Assembly: GCA_903893795.1 (NCBI GenBank)
Contig: CAITNO010000121.1
Span: 1 to 63,086 of the forward strand
Direction of reading: 5' to 3'
DNA from: Candidatus Hydrogenedentota bacterium
GTDB lineage: Bacteria > Hydrogenedentota > Hydrogenedentia > Hydrogenedentales > CAITNO01
DNA: 63,086 nt
The notes beneath the pieces are model-generated. The model saw only the letters and a program-made list of their open reading frames with translations, made no database searches and was not told the origin of the DNA. Made by a program: the position numbers and the translations under genes. Positions 1 to 8,384 of this stretch are shown here, in pieces; positions within the stretch are counted from its first letter, which is position 1; every line of letters begins with the position of its first letter.

Positions 1-140
1 CCTCCCCCTAGGGGGAGGGAACAGAGGCAAGAAGGAACCTCAACAGCACCTTGACAACCCACGGCAACAACTACATAATCAACATCCTGGGTGCTTCACT
101 TCTGGACCGCCACCCGCGCACTTCTGGACCGGCGCAGACA
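1..140 (-). mobile_element. Insertion-sequence end (IS21-like), left copy
   Basis: These 140 bases are the exact reverse complement of the last 140 bases of the window. Identity stops abruptly at 140, where the ilvD-like reading frame begins. Read outward from the gene, the element starts TGTCTGCGCC and has two copies of CGGTCCAGAAGTG (complement at 119-131 and 97-109) spaced 22 bp apart. A TG terminus with internally repeated transposase-binding motifs is typical of IS21-family ends. The outermost 18 bases are a perfect palindrome, CCTCCCCCTAGGGGGAGG. No transposase gene is inside the window, so the family is inferred from end structure only. Confidence 0.6.
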
Positions 141-614
141 ATGCCGCACCTGCCAACTGTTGGCACCGCCAGTCAGCATGATGGCAGGCAGGTCCAGCCG
201 TGCGGCGGCCATCATCATGCCGGGGATAATCTTGTCGCAACTGGCAATCAGCACCATGCCGTCAAACATCATGCTGCGCACGTGCGTTTCCACGATGTTG
301 GCAATGAGTTCGCGCTGCGGCAGAATAAAGCGCATGCCCTCATGTCCCTCGGCCATGCCGTCGCAGGGCGCAGGCACATTGAACTCATAGGGGAGCCCAC
401 CCGCGGCAATAACCCCTTCCTTGACACGCTCTGCCAGACCGCGCAGGTGCATGTGGCCCGGATTAAGGTCCGTCTGCGAATTGACCACGGCGATGAAAGG
501 TTTCTGCATCGCCTCGCCCATGTCGGCGCCGGTGGCCTTGATGAGCGACATGCGCAGCATGCTCACCAGTCCGTCCCGCATGTCGAAAAACTGTCCGCTC
601 TTGGGCTTCTTCAT
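96..614 (-). pseudogene. ilvD: Dihydroxy-acid dehydratase (IlvD/Edd family), truncated by IS
   Basis: Genuine coding runs from the ATG at 614 to about 141. It matches the N-terminal quarter of IlvD/Edd dehydratases, which dehydrate dihydroxy acids in branched-chain amino-acid synthesis using an Fe-S cluster. Visible motifs include IAVVNSQTDLNPGH, the basic HLRGLAERVKEG stretch, CDGMAEGH and the Fe-S cysteine block SCDKIIPG. The full protein is about 550-600 residues; here it ends after roughly 157. The frame then runs into the insertion-sequence end and stops at 96, so the last 15 residues are foreign. If the insertion is real in the genome this allele is dead. An assembly junction at a repeated IS is the alternative. 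Edd-like or sugar-acid dehydratase specificity cannot be excluded. Confidence 0.75.
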
Positions 615-735
615 GGCAAGATACCTCCGCGCAAGAAAGTAACACGGGGGAGAGGCGTAATTCGAGCGCGATGAACACCGTCGGTTTGCATCGGGCCGGG
701 TCTATCCGTTATGATTCACCCGTTGAAAAACGCCT

Positions 736-820
736 GCCCGGGTGGTGGAATTGGCAGACACGCTAGACTAAGGATCTAGTGCCGCAAGGCGTGCGAGTTC
801 AAGTCTCGCCTCGGGCACCA
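736..820 (+). tRNA. tRNA-Leu (anticodon AAG)
   Basis: An 85-nt class II tRNA folds completely: acceptor GCCCGGG/CTCGGGC, D stem GTG/CAC with a GAATTGGCAGA loop, anticodon stem CTAGA/TCTAG, a long variable arm (GCC/GGC stem), T stem GCGAG/CTCGC with TTCAAGT, and an encoded CCA. The seven-base anticodon loop is CTAAGGA (768-774), which gives anticodon AAG at 770-772. It decodes CUU, and CUC if A34 is deaminated to inosine. The long variable arm and D-loop are leucine-type. Confidence 0.95.
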
Positions 821-830
821 TTAAACATTT

Positions 831-876
831 CAAACAGCGCCAAGAACAATTAAAGTCTGGCGCTGTTTGTGTTTCC
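831..876 (+). terminator. Terminator after tRNA-Leu
   Basis: Twelve-base perfect arms at 831-842 (CAAACAGCGCCA) and 858-869 (TGGCGCTGTTTG) with a 15-base loop start 10 bases after the tRNA CCA. They are followed by TGTTTCC, so the T-run is short. The most likely role is ending the tRNA transcript. Confidence 0.6.
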
Positions 877-1107
877 GCGCGGGCCGGGGAGTTAGAAATG
901 CAGTCTTTACTGGCGATGATGGGTCTTCCTGTCCCTTCCGTGAGACCCGTCTCGGCCATGCTGGGAATTTGCGCATGTTCCCAAATATAAACCGCCGGGT
1001 TTGACCTCCCCTGGGACACCACTAGACGGAAGAACACACTCTCGTGTTTTCAGCGCCCGTTATGCCGTAAAATCCATCATGGATAATATAGACGGCCATC
1101 GTACGCG

Positions 1108-1971
1108 GTGGCAAAGTCAGATACTTTAAGACAAGGGCAGGGAAACGACAGATCCCCACTCACGCCAGAGGCTTCAGGAACTCACGTCATGACTTGGCAA
1201 CGGCTGCACGAGCTACTCTTCTATGATTTCGGGGAAAGAAAAGTCTTGGGTTGGAGATCTATTCTACGGCGTATGATCTCCCGTCGAAAGACCCGTTTTC
1301 CGCGGCTTCAGTTTACATTCGCAGCTATTTCATGTGCCGTCCCTGTTTGCGGCTTAGTCTATCTGTTGTGGGCCGAAAACAATTCTTCATGGGTGAGCGA
1401 ACTTCGTTCATCGGCCGAGATGGCATGGTGTCATGCTGCTGCGGAAGCGTATGATCGGGGTGAACGCAAAATGCTGGAATTGACCACACACTCTGATTTT
1501 GATTCCAGATTCACAGGCCGGAAGAATGATGTTTTCGATGTCTGGACTCATGCAGACGGCAAACTACTCAGAGTCATACCCTTTATTAAAGGGGCCTCCG
1601 AGGTTTCCGCAGAGGGTTTTGTTGTTGGCTGGAACCGCGGCATGCGAGGCCGTGCTGAAAGAACTGCAGAGAATAATCTGACTCTTCTCGTTCTTGCGGA
1701 GCGTGCTTTTCGCGCGACACATAACGTGTACACTTTGTCCTTCGCGGATCTTGGCGAGAAAACGCCTTTCTCTTCAACGCTGAGTGAAACACACTCAGTT
1801 GAGGGCTACGCATTTGCATTGACCGGCACACTGGACTGTTTCGCGGTGAACGCAGATCCAACCGTGCCTGGGACGACGGGCGAGTTGCATTACTTCGCCG
1901 ACTGTTCAGGCAGGCGCTTTTACAGCCGCCTGTACCCGGCGGGGCCCGGAGACCTTGAAATTCTGAAATAG
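1108..1971 (+). CDS. Membrane protein with pilin-like C-terminal region
   Basis: A 287-residue protein if the GTG at 1108 is used. The ATG at 1189 has a better AGGAA ribosome site about 8 bases upstream and would give 260 residues; I think it more likely. One membrane segment (about residues 69-90 of the long form) follows a basic stretch. The C-terminal 100 residues (AERAFRATHNVYTLSFADLG, then ALTGTLDCFAVNADPTVPGTTG and FADCSG) closely resemble the globular end of type II/IV pseudopilins, where a late Gly/Asp-rich turn and FxDxSG are common. No FTLIE class III leader is present. The gene lies just upstream of a true pilin. Function unknown; a pilus-associated or pseudopilin-derived membrane protein is inference. 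Confidence 0.7.
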   Translation: MAKSDTLRQGQGNDRSPLTPEASGTHVMTWQRLHELLFYDFGERKVLGWRSILRRMISRRKTRFPRLQFTFAAISCAVPVCGLVYLLWAENNSSWVSELRSSAEMAWCHAAAEAYDRGERKMLELTTHSDFDSRFTGRKNDVFDVWTHADGKLLRVIPFIKGASEVSAEGFVVGWNRGMRGRAERTAENNLTLLVLAERAFRATHNVYTLSFADLGEKTPFSSTLSETHSVEGYAFALTGTLDCFAVNADPTVPGTTGELHYFADCSGRRFYSRLYPAGPGDLEILK

Positions 1972-2520
1972 AACCCAGCGCGCATAAGTGGTTAGCGGTA
2001 GCGTCGTCGGTCTGCGGTAGCTTACAGGAAACAGACACGCACTATCTGTACTTTTCTGCATGGGAAATACTGATTCCGGTCAAAACTGGCTGTCTGTTCC
2101 CGACCTGTCTCACTCTCCCTTTGCCGCGGCAATCAGGAACAGAATCATTGGACTGGCTCCTATTTTGCCATTGTACGCGGACGTCAAAGGAGTTTCGTTC
2201 GTGTTTTCCTGATATCGACAAGATAAGCCCAATTTCACAGTGCTACAACCCTTAACTGCTTGAGTCAACGCTTCCCGATTCCCAAAAGGAATATCTTTCG
2301 ATTATAACGGGGTCAAGATTAAGAGTTGGTTAGCACCTTATGAGACAACAACTTTAGTATCAGTAAGTGTCCTGCGATGACAAATTTTGTCACTACACGC
2401 CACCAGCCTTTCGCACCTGTAGGATTACATTGCAAGAAAGTTCTTATACATCCCGTTCTCCTGCGGTATATACGGCACACCATACCGAGAAAATCGCGTA
2501 CACGCTCCGTTTACATCACT
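1972..2520. other. Intergenic region upstream of the pilin promoter
   Basis: About 550 bases without a convincing gene. It is more AT-rich than the flanks. It holds two TGTC-containing sites, AAGTGTCC near 2365-2372 and the near-palindrome TGACAAATTTTGTCA at 2378-2392. These lie roughly 155-180 bases before the predicted pilin start site, a distance usual for activators of sigma-54 promoters. Binding of a PilR-type activator there is a guess based on position and the TGTC core. Confidence 0.35.
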
Positions 2521-2535
2521 TGGCACATCCCTTGC
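2521..2535 (+). promoter_or_regulatory. Sigma-54 (-24/-12) promoter of the pilin gene
   Basis: TGGCACATCCCTTGC matches the RpoN consensus TGGCAC-N5-TTGC at every fixed position, with GG at 2522-2523 and GC at 2534-2535. Transcription should start near 2547, leaving an 80-base leader before the pilin ATG. Pilin genes in several bacteria are RpoN/PilR dependent, which fits the position. Confidence 0.85.
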
Positions 2536-2625
2536 TTGACAAATCCAGAAAGTTGGATTGCATGTTTACGGGGCCTGAGGCCGCTGGAAACAGGCATCAG
2601 TACAAACAAACTGGAGGATCCGAAC

Positions 2626-3060
2626 ATGAAGAAAACTGGTTTCACGCTGATCGAGTTGATGATTGTTGTGGCGATTATCGCCATCATCGCCGCCATTGCC
2701 ATTCCCAATCTGCTTCGTTCGCGCATTCAGTCGAACGAGTCGGCCGCCATCGGCAATCTGCGTACCGTGCTGGGTGCTGAGAACGCCTACAACTCGGCCA
2801 AGGGCGTCTATGGCAGCTATACCAACCTTACAACCAACACCCCGCCCTTCCTTGATGGCACATGGCCCGGCGCGAAGAGCGGTTACACCTTCGCCGAAAT
2901 TACCCTTGCCAACACCAACAACTCCTTCTCCGCCTCCGCCACTCCGGTCGGACAGGACACCACCGGTTCACGCGGCTTCTTCGTTGATGAGTCCGGCGTC
3001 ATCCGCGGCGCAGCCGCTGGTGCGGCCTCCGTTGCCGGCACGCCGATTGGCCAGCAATAA
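2626..3060 (+). CDS. Type IV major pilin-like prepilin
   Basis: A 144-residue prepilin. The start at 2626 is fixed by GGAGGA at 2613-2618 and by the very short class III leader MKKTG, cut by prepilin peptidase before Phe6. FTLIELMIVVAIIAIIAAIAIP then forms the assembly helix with the conserved Glu five residues after the cut. The region RSRIQSNESAAIGNLRT and the ending GFFVDESGVIRG are usual for planctomycete-like pilins or type II secretion pseudopilins. It is transcribed alone from a sigma-54 promoter and ends at a strong terminator, which favours an abundant structural subunit. The pilus machinery genes are not in this window. Confidence 0.92.
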   Translation: MKKTGFTLIELMIVVAIIAIIAAIAIPNLLRSRIQSNESAAIGNLRTVLGAENAYNSAKGVYGSYTNLTTNTPPFLDGTWPGAKSGYTFAEITLANTNNSFSASATPVGQDTTGSRGFFVDESGVIRGAAAGAASVAGTPIGQQ

Positions 3061-3091
3061 GTCTGGCGCTGACTTAGCCTAAGCTAACCTG

Positions 3092-3130
3092 CGGCGGCGG
3101 AGGTTTCGACCTCCGCCGCCGTTCTTTGTT
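3092..3130 (+). terminator. Terminator of the pilin gene
   Basis: Perfect 13-base GC-rich arms at 3092-3104 and 3109-3121 close a TTCG tetraloop and are followed by TTCTTTGTT. This is a textbook intrinsic terminator about 30 bases after the pilin stop codon. Confidence 0.9.
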
Positions 3131-3210
3131 CCTCCTGCTCGAGTTTCTCCGAATCCCGCCGAGTCCCGAGCGAGTCATACCGGGTGTGAACAACCCCGGA
3201 GATTGCGCCC

Positions 3211-3987
3211 ATGAATGCCCTTGTGCTGGCCTTTTTCCTTACTGCCGCCCTCGCCTCGGCACCCGAGTCCGGCATTCACCTCATCGCCCATCGTGGCGGC
3301 GTGGTGGACACCACCCACCCCGAAGACACCCTCTCGGCACTGCACGAAGCCATCGAGCAGGGCTACTGGATGGTCGAGGTCGATGTCCAAAGAAGCTGCG
3401 ACGGGGAACTGGTCGTCCAGCACGACGACACCTTCGTGCGCATTTACGCGGTCAACAAGCATGTCTCCGAATTGGATTGGAAAGACATCCGCCTCCTGCG
3501 GTCACGTAAAGGCGGGCAGGCTCCCGCTAGCTTTGCCGAATACGCCGCTGAATGCCGCGGGAAAATACGGGTGATGATCGACGGCAAGAAAGGCGATGCC
3601 CAGGACGGATTCTTTGAGAGATTGCAGGAAATTCTGCGCGCAAACGACCTTCTCAAGGACGCCCTGTTTATAGGGTCGGGAGAGATGAAGGGGTACTTCA
3701 AAGGGAAGGCGCGTATAGGCACGGACCGCAAAGGCCTGAAGCGGGCCGTTGATTTGGGAGAGGATGTTTCCTCGCTGTATTTTCTTTTTGAGCATGGAAA
3801 CGAGCTGGACGACGAAACCGTGAAATACGCCCAGTCCCTCCACGTGCCCGTCATACCCACGGTGAACGACTATCATTACCTTCTCGCGCACGGGGACTCA
3901 ACACCACAGGCGGATATCGAGCGTCTAAAGAAGGCTGGCGTCACGCTGTTTCAAATAGATTCCAACTACGCCCCCTACTGCAAATAG
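3211..3987 (+). CDS. Secreted glycerophosphodiester phosphodiesterase
   Basis: A 258-residue protein with an N-terminal signal peptide (about residues 1-17, ending ALASA). It then shows the GDPD-family catalytic core: HRG at 27-29, HPEDT with Glu38, EVD at 56-58 and HDD at 71-73. GDPD enzymes hydrolyse glycerophosphodiesters to glycerol-3-phosphate and an alcohol on a TIM barrel. The length is normal for the family. The start follows GGAG about 10 bases upstream. It is a single gene behind the pilin terminator, and export suggests scavenging of phospholipid headgroups. Confidence 0.88.
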   Translation: MNALVLAFFLTAALASAPESGIHLIAHRGGVVDTTHPEDTLSALHEAIEQGYWMVEVDVQRSCDGELVVQHDDTFVRIYAVNKHVSELDWKDIRLLRSRKGGQAPASFAEYAAECRGKIRVMIDGKKGDAQDGFFERLQEILRANDLLKDALFIGSGEMKGYFKGKARIGTDRKGLKRAVDLGEDVSSLYFLFEHGNELDDETVKYAQSLHVPVIPTVNDYHYLLAHGDSTPQADIERLKKAGVTLFQIDSNYAPYCK

Positions 3988-4029
3988 GAGGCTCAAACCG
4001 AAGATACCGGTGAAAAAGCGCCCGAAAGG

Positions 4030-5619
4030 TTATTTACTCAGCATTTGCTGAATAATGCGGACCAGGTCGATTTCTTCCTTTTCCAGACCGGTGGTGAGCA
4101 GGGCCAACTGGAAGGGATAGAGTCCGCTGACAAGCCGGAACACCAGCATCCAAAGGGCCAGCACGCACAGGAAACCGCCGAGGAACAAACCGTTTACCCG
4201 GCGAAGCATCCCCAGGTACCACCCAATACGGCGAAGCACCTGGCGAACACGGCCACGCCCCTTCGCGTCAACCGGGGGGGGGACAAGCACCGCACAACAG
4301 CGTTTCATTTGTATGAGCGGATAGGAGAGGGCGTAAAGGGCTGTTGCGCCCATGACAATCCACCACAGCAACGCCACCGCTTCGATGGCGCCGCTGGCCG
4401 TGCCGGGATTGCGCAGTGCAAGGCAGGCCATGAGCAGCGCGAACCACAGCGTGGGCGCGATCCATCCCGCCACCTCACTGCTCCAGTGGCCGGGCAGGGA
4501 TTTGGTGTCCTTGTACGCAGCCGAAAACACGCGGCCGAGCACCACGAGGATAAAGAAAACCAAGAACAGCGCCGACAGGGTTTCAAACACGAGCTTGAGC
4601 GGCCTGGAGAGAATCTGCTCATGTTCCGCAATCTTCGGATCCCGGCTGTTCTCGAACGAGGAAATCTCATCTCCCGCCGCGCGCAGCAGTGCTATGCGGT
4701 CTTCAAAGCGCCGGGGGCTGTTGGCGTTTTCCGCCAGGGTGTCGCGCAACTGCAGCACGTCCGCCTGCAGTTTTATGCCGGCCATCGCCTGGTTCGACCC
4801 GACGTTCTCTGCCGCATTGGCAGCAGTTCCGACCAAACGTTCGCCCAGCGGAAGCAGGGCTTCCAGCCACCCGTCCCAATTCTCAGGCTTACCCGCATCG
4901 ATGTCCTTCTGGGCGCGCAGCGCTATGTCCGCCTCCATGCGGTACAGGGGGGCCAGACAGCGGTTCACTATGTCACGCCGTGTCTTGGCGTACCACTGGC
5001 CGTGTAGCGGCAGTGTCGGGTGCCAGAGTGGTTTGGGGTACACCATGGGATCGCCGGTGGAATTGGCGCGGGCCACCAGTGCGACAACGTCGCTCACATC
5101 ACCACCGGGACCCATGCCGGCCAGGGTGGCCGCGGCCTCCAAATAGCGTGGCAGGGAATTTGGCGGGGGCAGCAGTCCCGCTTCATGGAAGCGGTCGCGC
5201 GCGTCGGCATAACGCCCCTCCATATAGAGGCGGCAACCGTAGTTGATAAGCAGGAACTGGTCGCGTGGGTTGAGTTTGCAGGCCTGCTCATAGGTTTTGA
5301 GAATGCCATCCTCCTCCTCAACCGCGGCCAGCGCCTCCACATATTTCGCGTTGGGCACTTCTGAAGCCGAGTCCCGCTTGACCACGGTGCGCAGGATCGG
5401 CCGGGCCGAGGCTTCCTGCATGGTAAGGGCCATCCGGTACTGCGTCTCGGACTTGTCAAAACGCAGATAGCCCTCGGCGAACCAGAGCGAAAAGGCAAAC
5501 ATGACGCAGGCGCCCACGCCATAGCGGAAGGCGCGGCGAACGCGCCGCGCGCCGGCCTGGTCGCACACCTCCACGGTGCGCTGGATGCTGTGTATGTCCG
5601 ATTCGCTCACGCCTTGCAT
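4030..5619 (-). CDS. Polytopic membrane protein with TPR-like periplasmic domain
   Basis: A 529-residue protein. It has one membrane segment near residue 33-50, then a large soluble region of about 300 residues with a TPR-like part (EQACKLNPRDQFLLINYGCRLYMEGRYADARDRFHEAG, residues about 112-150). Four or five hydrophobic segments follow in the last 190 residues. No family was recognised. It lies 58 bases downstream of the DinG-like gene on the same strand and may share its transcript, although a short GC hairpin (5628-5642) separates them. Role unknown. Confidence 0.7.
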   Translation of the reverse strand: MQGVSESDIHSIQRTVEVCDQAGARRVRRAFRYGVGACVMFAFSLWFAEGYLRFDKSETQYRMALTMQEASARPILRTVVKRDSASEVPNAKYVEALAAVEEEDGILKTYEQACKLNPRDQFLLINYGCRLYMEGRYADARDRFHEAGLLPPPNSLPRYLEAAATLAGMGPGGDVSDVVALVARANSTGDPMVYPKPLWHPTLPLHGQWYAKTRRDIVNRCLAPLYRMEADIALRAQKDIDAGKPENWDGWLEALLPLGERLVGTAANAAENVGSNQAMAGIKLQADVLQLRDTLAENANSPRRFEDRIALLRAAGDEISSFENSRDPKIAEHEQILSRPLKLVFETLSALFLVFFILVVLGRVFSAAYKDTKSLPGHWSSEVAGWIAPTLWFALLMACLALRNPGTASGAIEAVALLWWIVMGATALYALSYPLIQMKRCCAVLVPPPVDAKGRGRVRQVLRRIGWYLGMLRRVNGLFLGGFLCVLALWMLVFRLVSGLYPFQLALLTTGLEKEEIDLVRIIQQMLSK

Positions 5620-5677
5620 CCCATGTCCCGGCGAAACGCCGGAGGGTCAAACGCGCTCAACCTGTGGGAATTCCAGT

Positions 5678-8251
5678 TTATGACTGAAAATCGCTCTCTT
5701 TGCGCCGTTGTGTAAAGAACTCGCCCAGTGCCTGAAACATTTCCTCCTGGGGCCGCCGCACCACGGGCACCTTGGGAAGGGAATCCAAGAACACTTTTCC
5801 GTAGTATTTGGTCACGAGCCGCTTGTCCAGAATGACCACGGCCCCCCAGTCAGTCCGCCGCCGGATAAGCCGTCCGAAGCCCTGGCGGAATTTTATCACC
5901 GCAATAGGCACGGAATATTCCATAAAGGGGTTACCCCCGGCAGCCTCGATGGCCTCGGCGCGCGCCTCGTGAATCGGCTCCGTGGGCACCCGAAAAGGCA
6001 GTTTTGGCAGTATAACACACTGCAAAGCCTCCCCGGCAACGTCCACGCCCTCCCAGAAGCTGTCCGTGGCGAAGAGCACGCTGGCGGTGTCGCGGCGAAA
6101 TTCTTCTAATAACTGCGTGCGCGTGGCCTTTCCCTGGCAAAGGGGGGTGATTCCGGCCGCGCGAAGTTCACCTTCCAACTGCCGGAAGGCATGATTCAGC
6201 GCCGAAAATGCCGTGAACAGCACAAAGGCATGGCCCTTCGAGATGGCCAGTATGCGCCGGATACTGTCAACACTCAGGTCGAAGAAGGCCCGGTCCGTGG
6301 GGTCGACCCCGTCGGAGGGAATGCAAAGCATGGCCTGGGTCGGGTAGTCGAAGGGGGAATCCAGAATGACACTGCGCACCCGACCGGCAGGAACGCGGTC
6401 CAGTCCGAGGCGTTTGAAAAGATAATCGAACTTCTGCTGGACTGTAAGGGTGGCGGAAGTCATCACGACCGTCTGCAACTGGCCATAAATAGATTCGGCC
6501 AGGGGCTCGCCAACCTCAAGGGGACAGCGCACCAGCCGCACAAACTGGGGGTTGCGGGCGTCTATTTCAATCCATCGGACGGTGTTCTCGGCCAGTTCCA
6601 GGCTGGTGCACTCCGAAAGCACCCCGCCCAGGGTCTTGAGCCGGTCCGCATAGGCCCGCAATTCCACCGCATCGGCCGCAATGGCCGCCTCGGTGGCGCC
6701 GGGCGCAGGGGGCACCTGCCGCAAGCGGCGGTGCAGTTCCTCGCAGGCGCGCATCAGCGACCGCAGGTTCTCCGTGGCAGGCATCATGCAGTCGCGGTGC
6801 AATTCACGAATTTCCTGCGTGTCCAGCACTTCCTGCGTTAGACGCCATTTGATGTCGCGCCCCACCTGTCCGCAACGCTCTCCCGTAAGCGCGCGCAGGG
6901 CCTCAAAGGCCACCTCCGTGCTCGCCCGGGCCGCCGCGAGCGCTGGCATAAGGTTGTCCTCAATAATACCCAGCAACTGCTCATACTCGTCGGGCGAAAG
7001 CTGGGGACAGTCCTTCATCAACCGATTCTTCAACATGGTCAGGAAACCGCGGTCCCGGCCACCCTCACTGCGCATAAAGCGGTTGAACAAGTGCTGTGCG
7101 CCGCTGCGGGTGGCCGAAACCCCGAGGTATTCCGTGGCAGAATCCTCAATGGAGTGGGCCTCGTCGAGGATGACCCGCCTGAAAACGGGCAGCACCGCCA
7201 TCGAGGTAAAATCATTGGCCTCCCGTTTGACGGCCATGTCCGAAAAGAACAGGTGGTGGTTCGTGACCAGAATGTCCGCCCGAGCCATGGCCCGCCGGGC
7301 CTTGCCCACAAAGCACTTCTGCTGGTTTGGACAGCGGCTCATGGAGCAGGTGTCGGCTTCGCTGTTTACCTTGTCCCACAGTTCCCGGCCGGGCACAAAA
7401 GGCAGGTCCGAAAGGCTCCCGTCTTCGGTGTGGCTGGCCCATTCGCCCACCGCCGTCAGTCGGGCGCGTGCGTCCTCGTCCTGAAACAAATCCACCTCGG
7501 CCAGCGCCCGTTCCAGCTTGCGCAGGCACAGGTAGTTGCCCCGGCCCTTCACCAGGCAGGCCTCGAAGGAAACGTCCAGGCAGCGCTTCAGCAGGGGCAG
7601 GTCCTTTTCGATGATCTGCTCCTGGAGATTGATCGTGCGGGTGGAAACAACAATCCGCTCCTTGTTGCGAATGGCCCAGAGAATCGCGGGGATTAGGTAC
7701 GCGACCGTCTTTCCGACGCCCGTGGGGGCCTCCACCACGGCAAAGGAATTCGTATTGAACGCCTCCGCAATCGCCTCCATCATCTGGGCCTGCTGGGGGC
7801 GCACCTCGAAAGCGGGTAAATTCCGGGCCATGGGACCGTCTGCGCGAAAGGTGCCTTCCAGCTCTCTAATATTGAGCAGCGCCGCCTGTTTGGGCGCAAA
7901 AGGCTCGACCACGACGTAAACCTGGCTGGCCTCGTTGTCGATGATAAACATGCCGTGCCCGTGCGTGCCGTACATGGCCGCCAACTGCAAGTCCGCGTGG
8001 CTGGGCGTCAGGTCATCGCCGGGGTGATTGTGAATAACCACCTCGCGGATGTCGAGCCCCTCAAAGATCGCCGGAACGGCGGAAGCATGCCCCCGGGCCA
8101 GCACACGCACCCGCTCCACTTTTCCGTCGGCGCCAATATTCCCCGCAAAAAACACCTCGTTCCCGCCAGCATCCACGATGGACTCGTGAAGCTGGACAAT
8201 GGCCTCCGGACTGAGCCGGTTAAGAGTGTTCTCGCCTGAGACAGGGGGCAT
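5678..8251 (-). CDS. dinG: DinG/XPD-type helicase with N-terminal JAMM (JAB) domain
   Basis: An 857-residue protein starting at the ATG at 8251; an in-frame TTG at 8335 is unlikely. Residues 1-120 form a RadC/JAB-like metalloprotease fold with the full JAMM motif: Glu32, His74-x-His76, Ser84 and Asp87. Residues 150-857 are a superfamily 2 XPD/DinG 5'-3' DNA helicase, with Walker A EAPTGVGKT (174-182), Fe-S cysteines near 242, 302, 307 and 313, DEAH at 363-366, and a C-terminal motif VI GFGRLIRRR. DinG proteins unwind R-loops and repair intermediates. Some DinGs carry an N-terminal exonuclease domain; here a putative isopeptidase-type domain takes that place. Substrate of the JAMM domain unknown. 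Confidence 0.92.
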   Translation of the reverse strand: MPPVSGENTLNRLSPEAIVQLHESIVDAGGNEVFFAGNIGADGKVERVRVLARGHASAVPAIFEGLDIREVVIHNHPGDDLTPSHADLQLAAMYGTHGHGMFIIDNEASQVYVVVEPFAPKQAALLNIRELEGTFRADGPMARNLPAFEVRPQQAQMMEAIAEAFNTNSFAVVEAPTGVGKTVAYLIPAILWAIRNKERIVVSTRTINLQEQIIEKDLPLLKRCLDVSFEACLVKGRGNYLCLRKLERALAEVDLFQDEDARARLTAVGEWASHTEDGSLSDLPFVPGRELWDKVNSEADTCSMSRCPNQQKCFVGKARRAMARADILVTNHHLFFSDMAVKREANDFTSMAVLPVFRRVILDEAHSIEDSATEYLGVSATRSGAQHLFNRFMRSEGGRDRGFLTMLKNRLMKDCPQLSPDEYEQLLGIIEDNLMPALAAARASTEVAFEALRALTGERCGQVGRDIKWRLTQEVLDTQEIRELHRDCMMPATENLRSLMRACEELHRRLRQVPPAPGATEAAIAADAVELRAYADRLKTLGGVLSECTSLELAENTVRWIEIDARNPQFVRLVRCPLEVGEPLAESIYGQLQTVVMTSATLTVQQKFDYLFKRLGLDRVPAGRVRSVILDSPFDYPTQAMLCIPSDGVDPTDRAFFDLSVDSIRRILAISKGHAFVLFTAFSALNHAFRQLEGELRAAGITPLCQGKATRTQLLEEFRRDTASVLFATDSFWEGVDVAGEALQCVILPKLPFRVPTEPIHEARAEAIEAAGGNPFMEYSVPIAVIKFRQGFGRLIRRRTDWGAVVILDKRLVTKYYGKVFLDSLPKVPVVRRPQEEMFQALGEFFTQRRKESDFQS

Positions 8252-8384
8252 TGCGTGTTCTCGTGTTTGGGGTAAACAGGGTTCAGGACTCCCTGAATGC
8301 CCCGGATCGTACCCTTTGCAAGGGTGCCATGCCAAGTTTTGCGGCGCAACGTTTTGCCCATCCGCGTAAAACGCGGTGCGTCAA

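Noticed and set aside
1..18. The terminal palindrome as a hairpin telomere
   Set aside because: It is only 18 bases, lies inside an IS-like end in two copies, and nothing else suggests a linear replicon.
51..674. Plus-strand open frame opposite ilvD
   Set aside because: It is a shadow of the IlvD reading frame; its product lacks any recognisable domain while the minus strand is clearly IlvD.
768..1037. A minus-strand open frame across the tRNA-Leu gene (ending ARLELARLAALDP)
   Set aside because: It is the known false antisense reading of a tRNA gene and its flank. It has no ribosome site and the tRNA fold explains the sequence.
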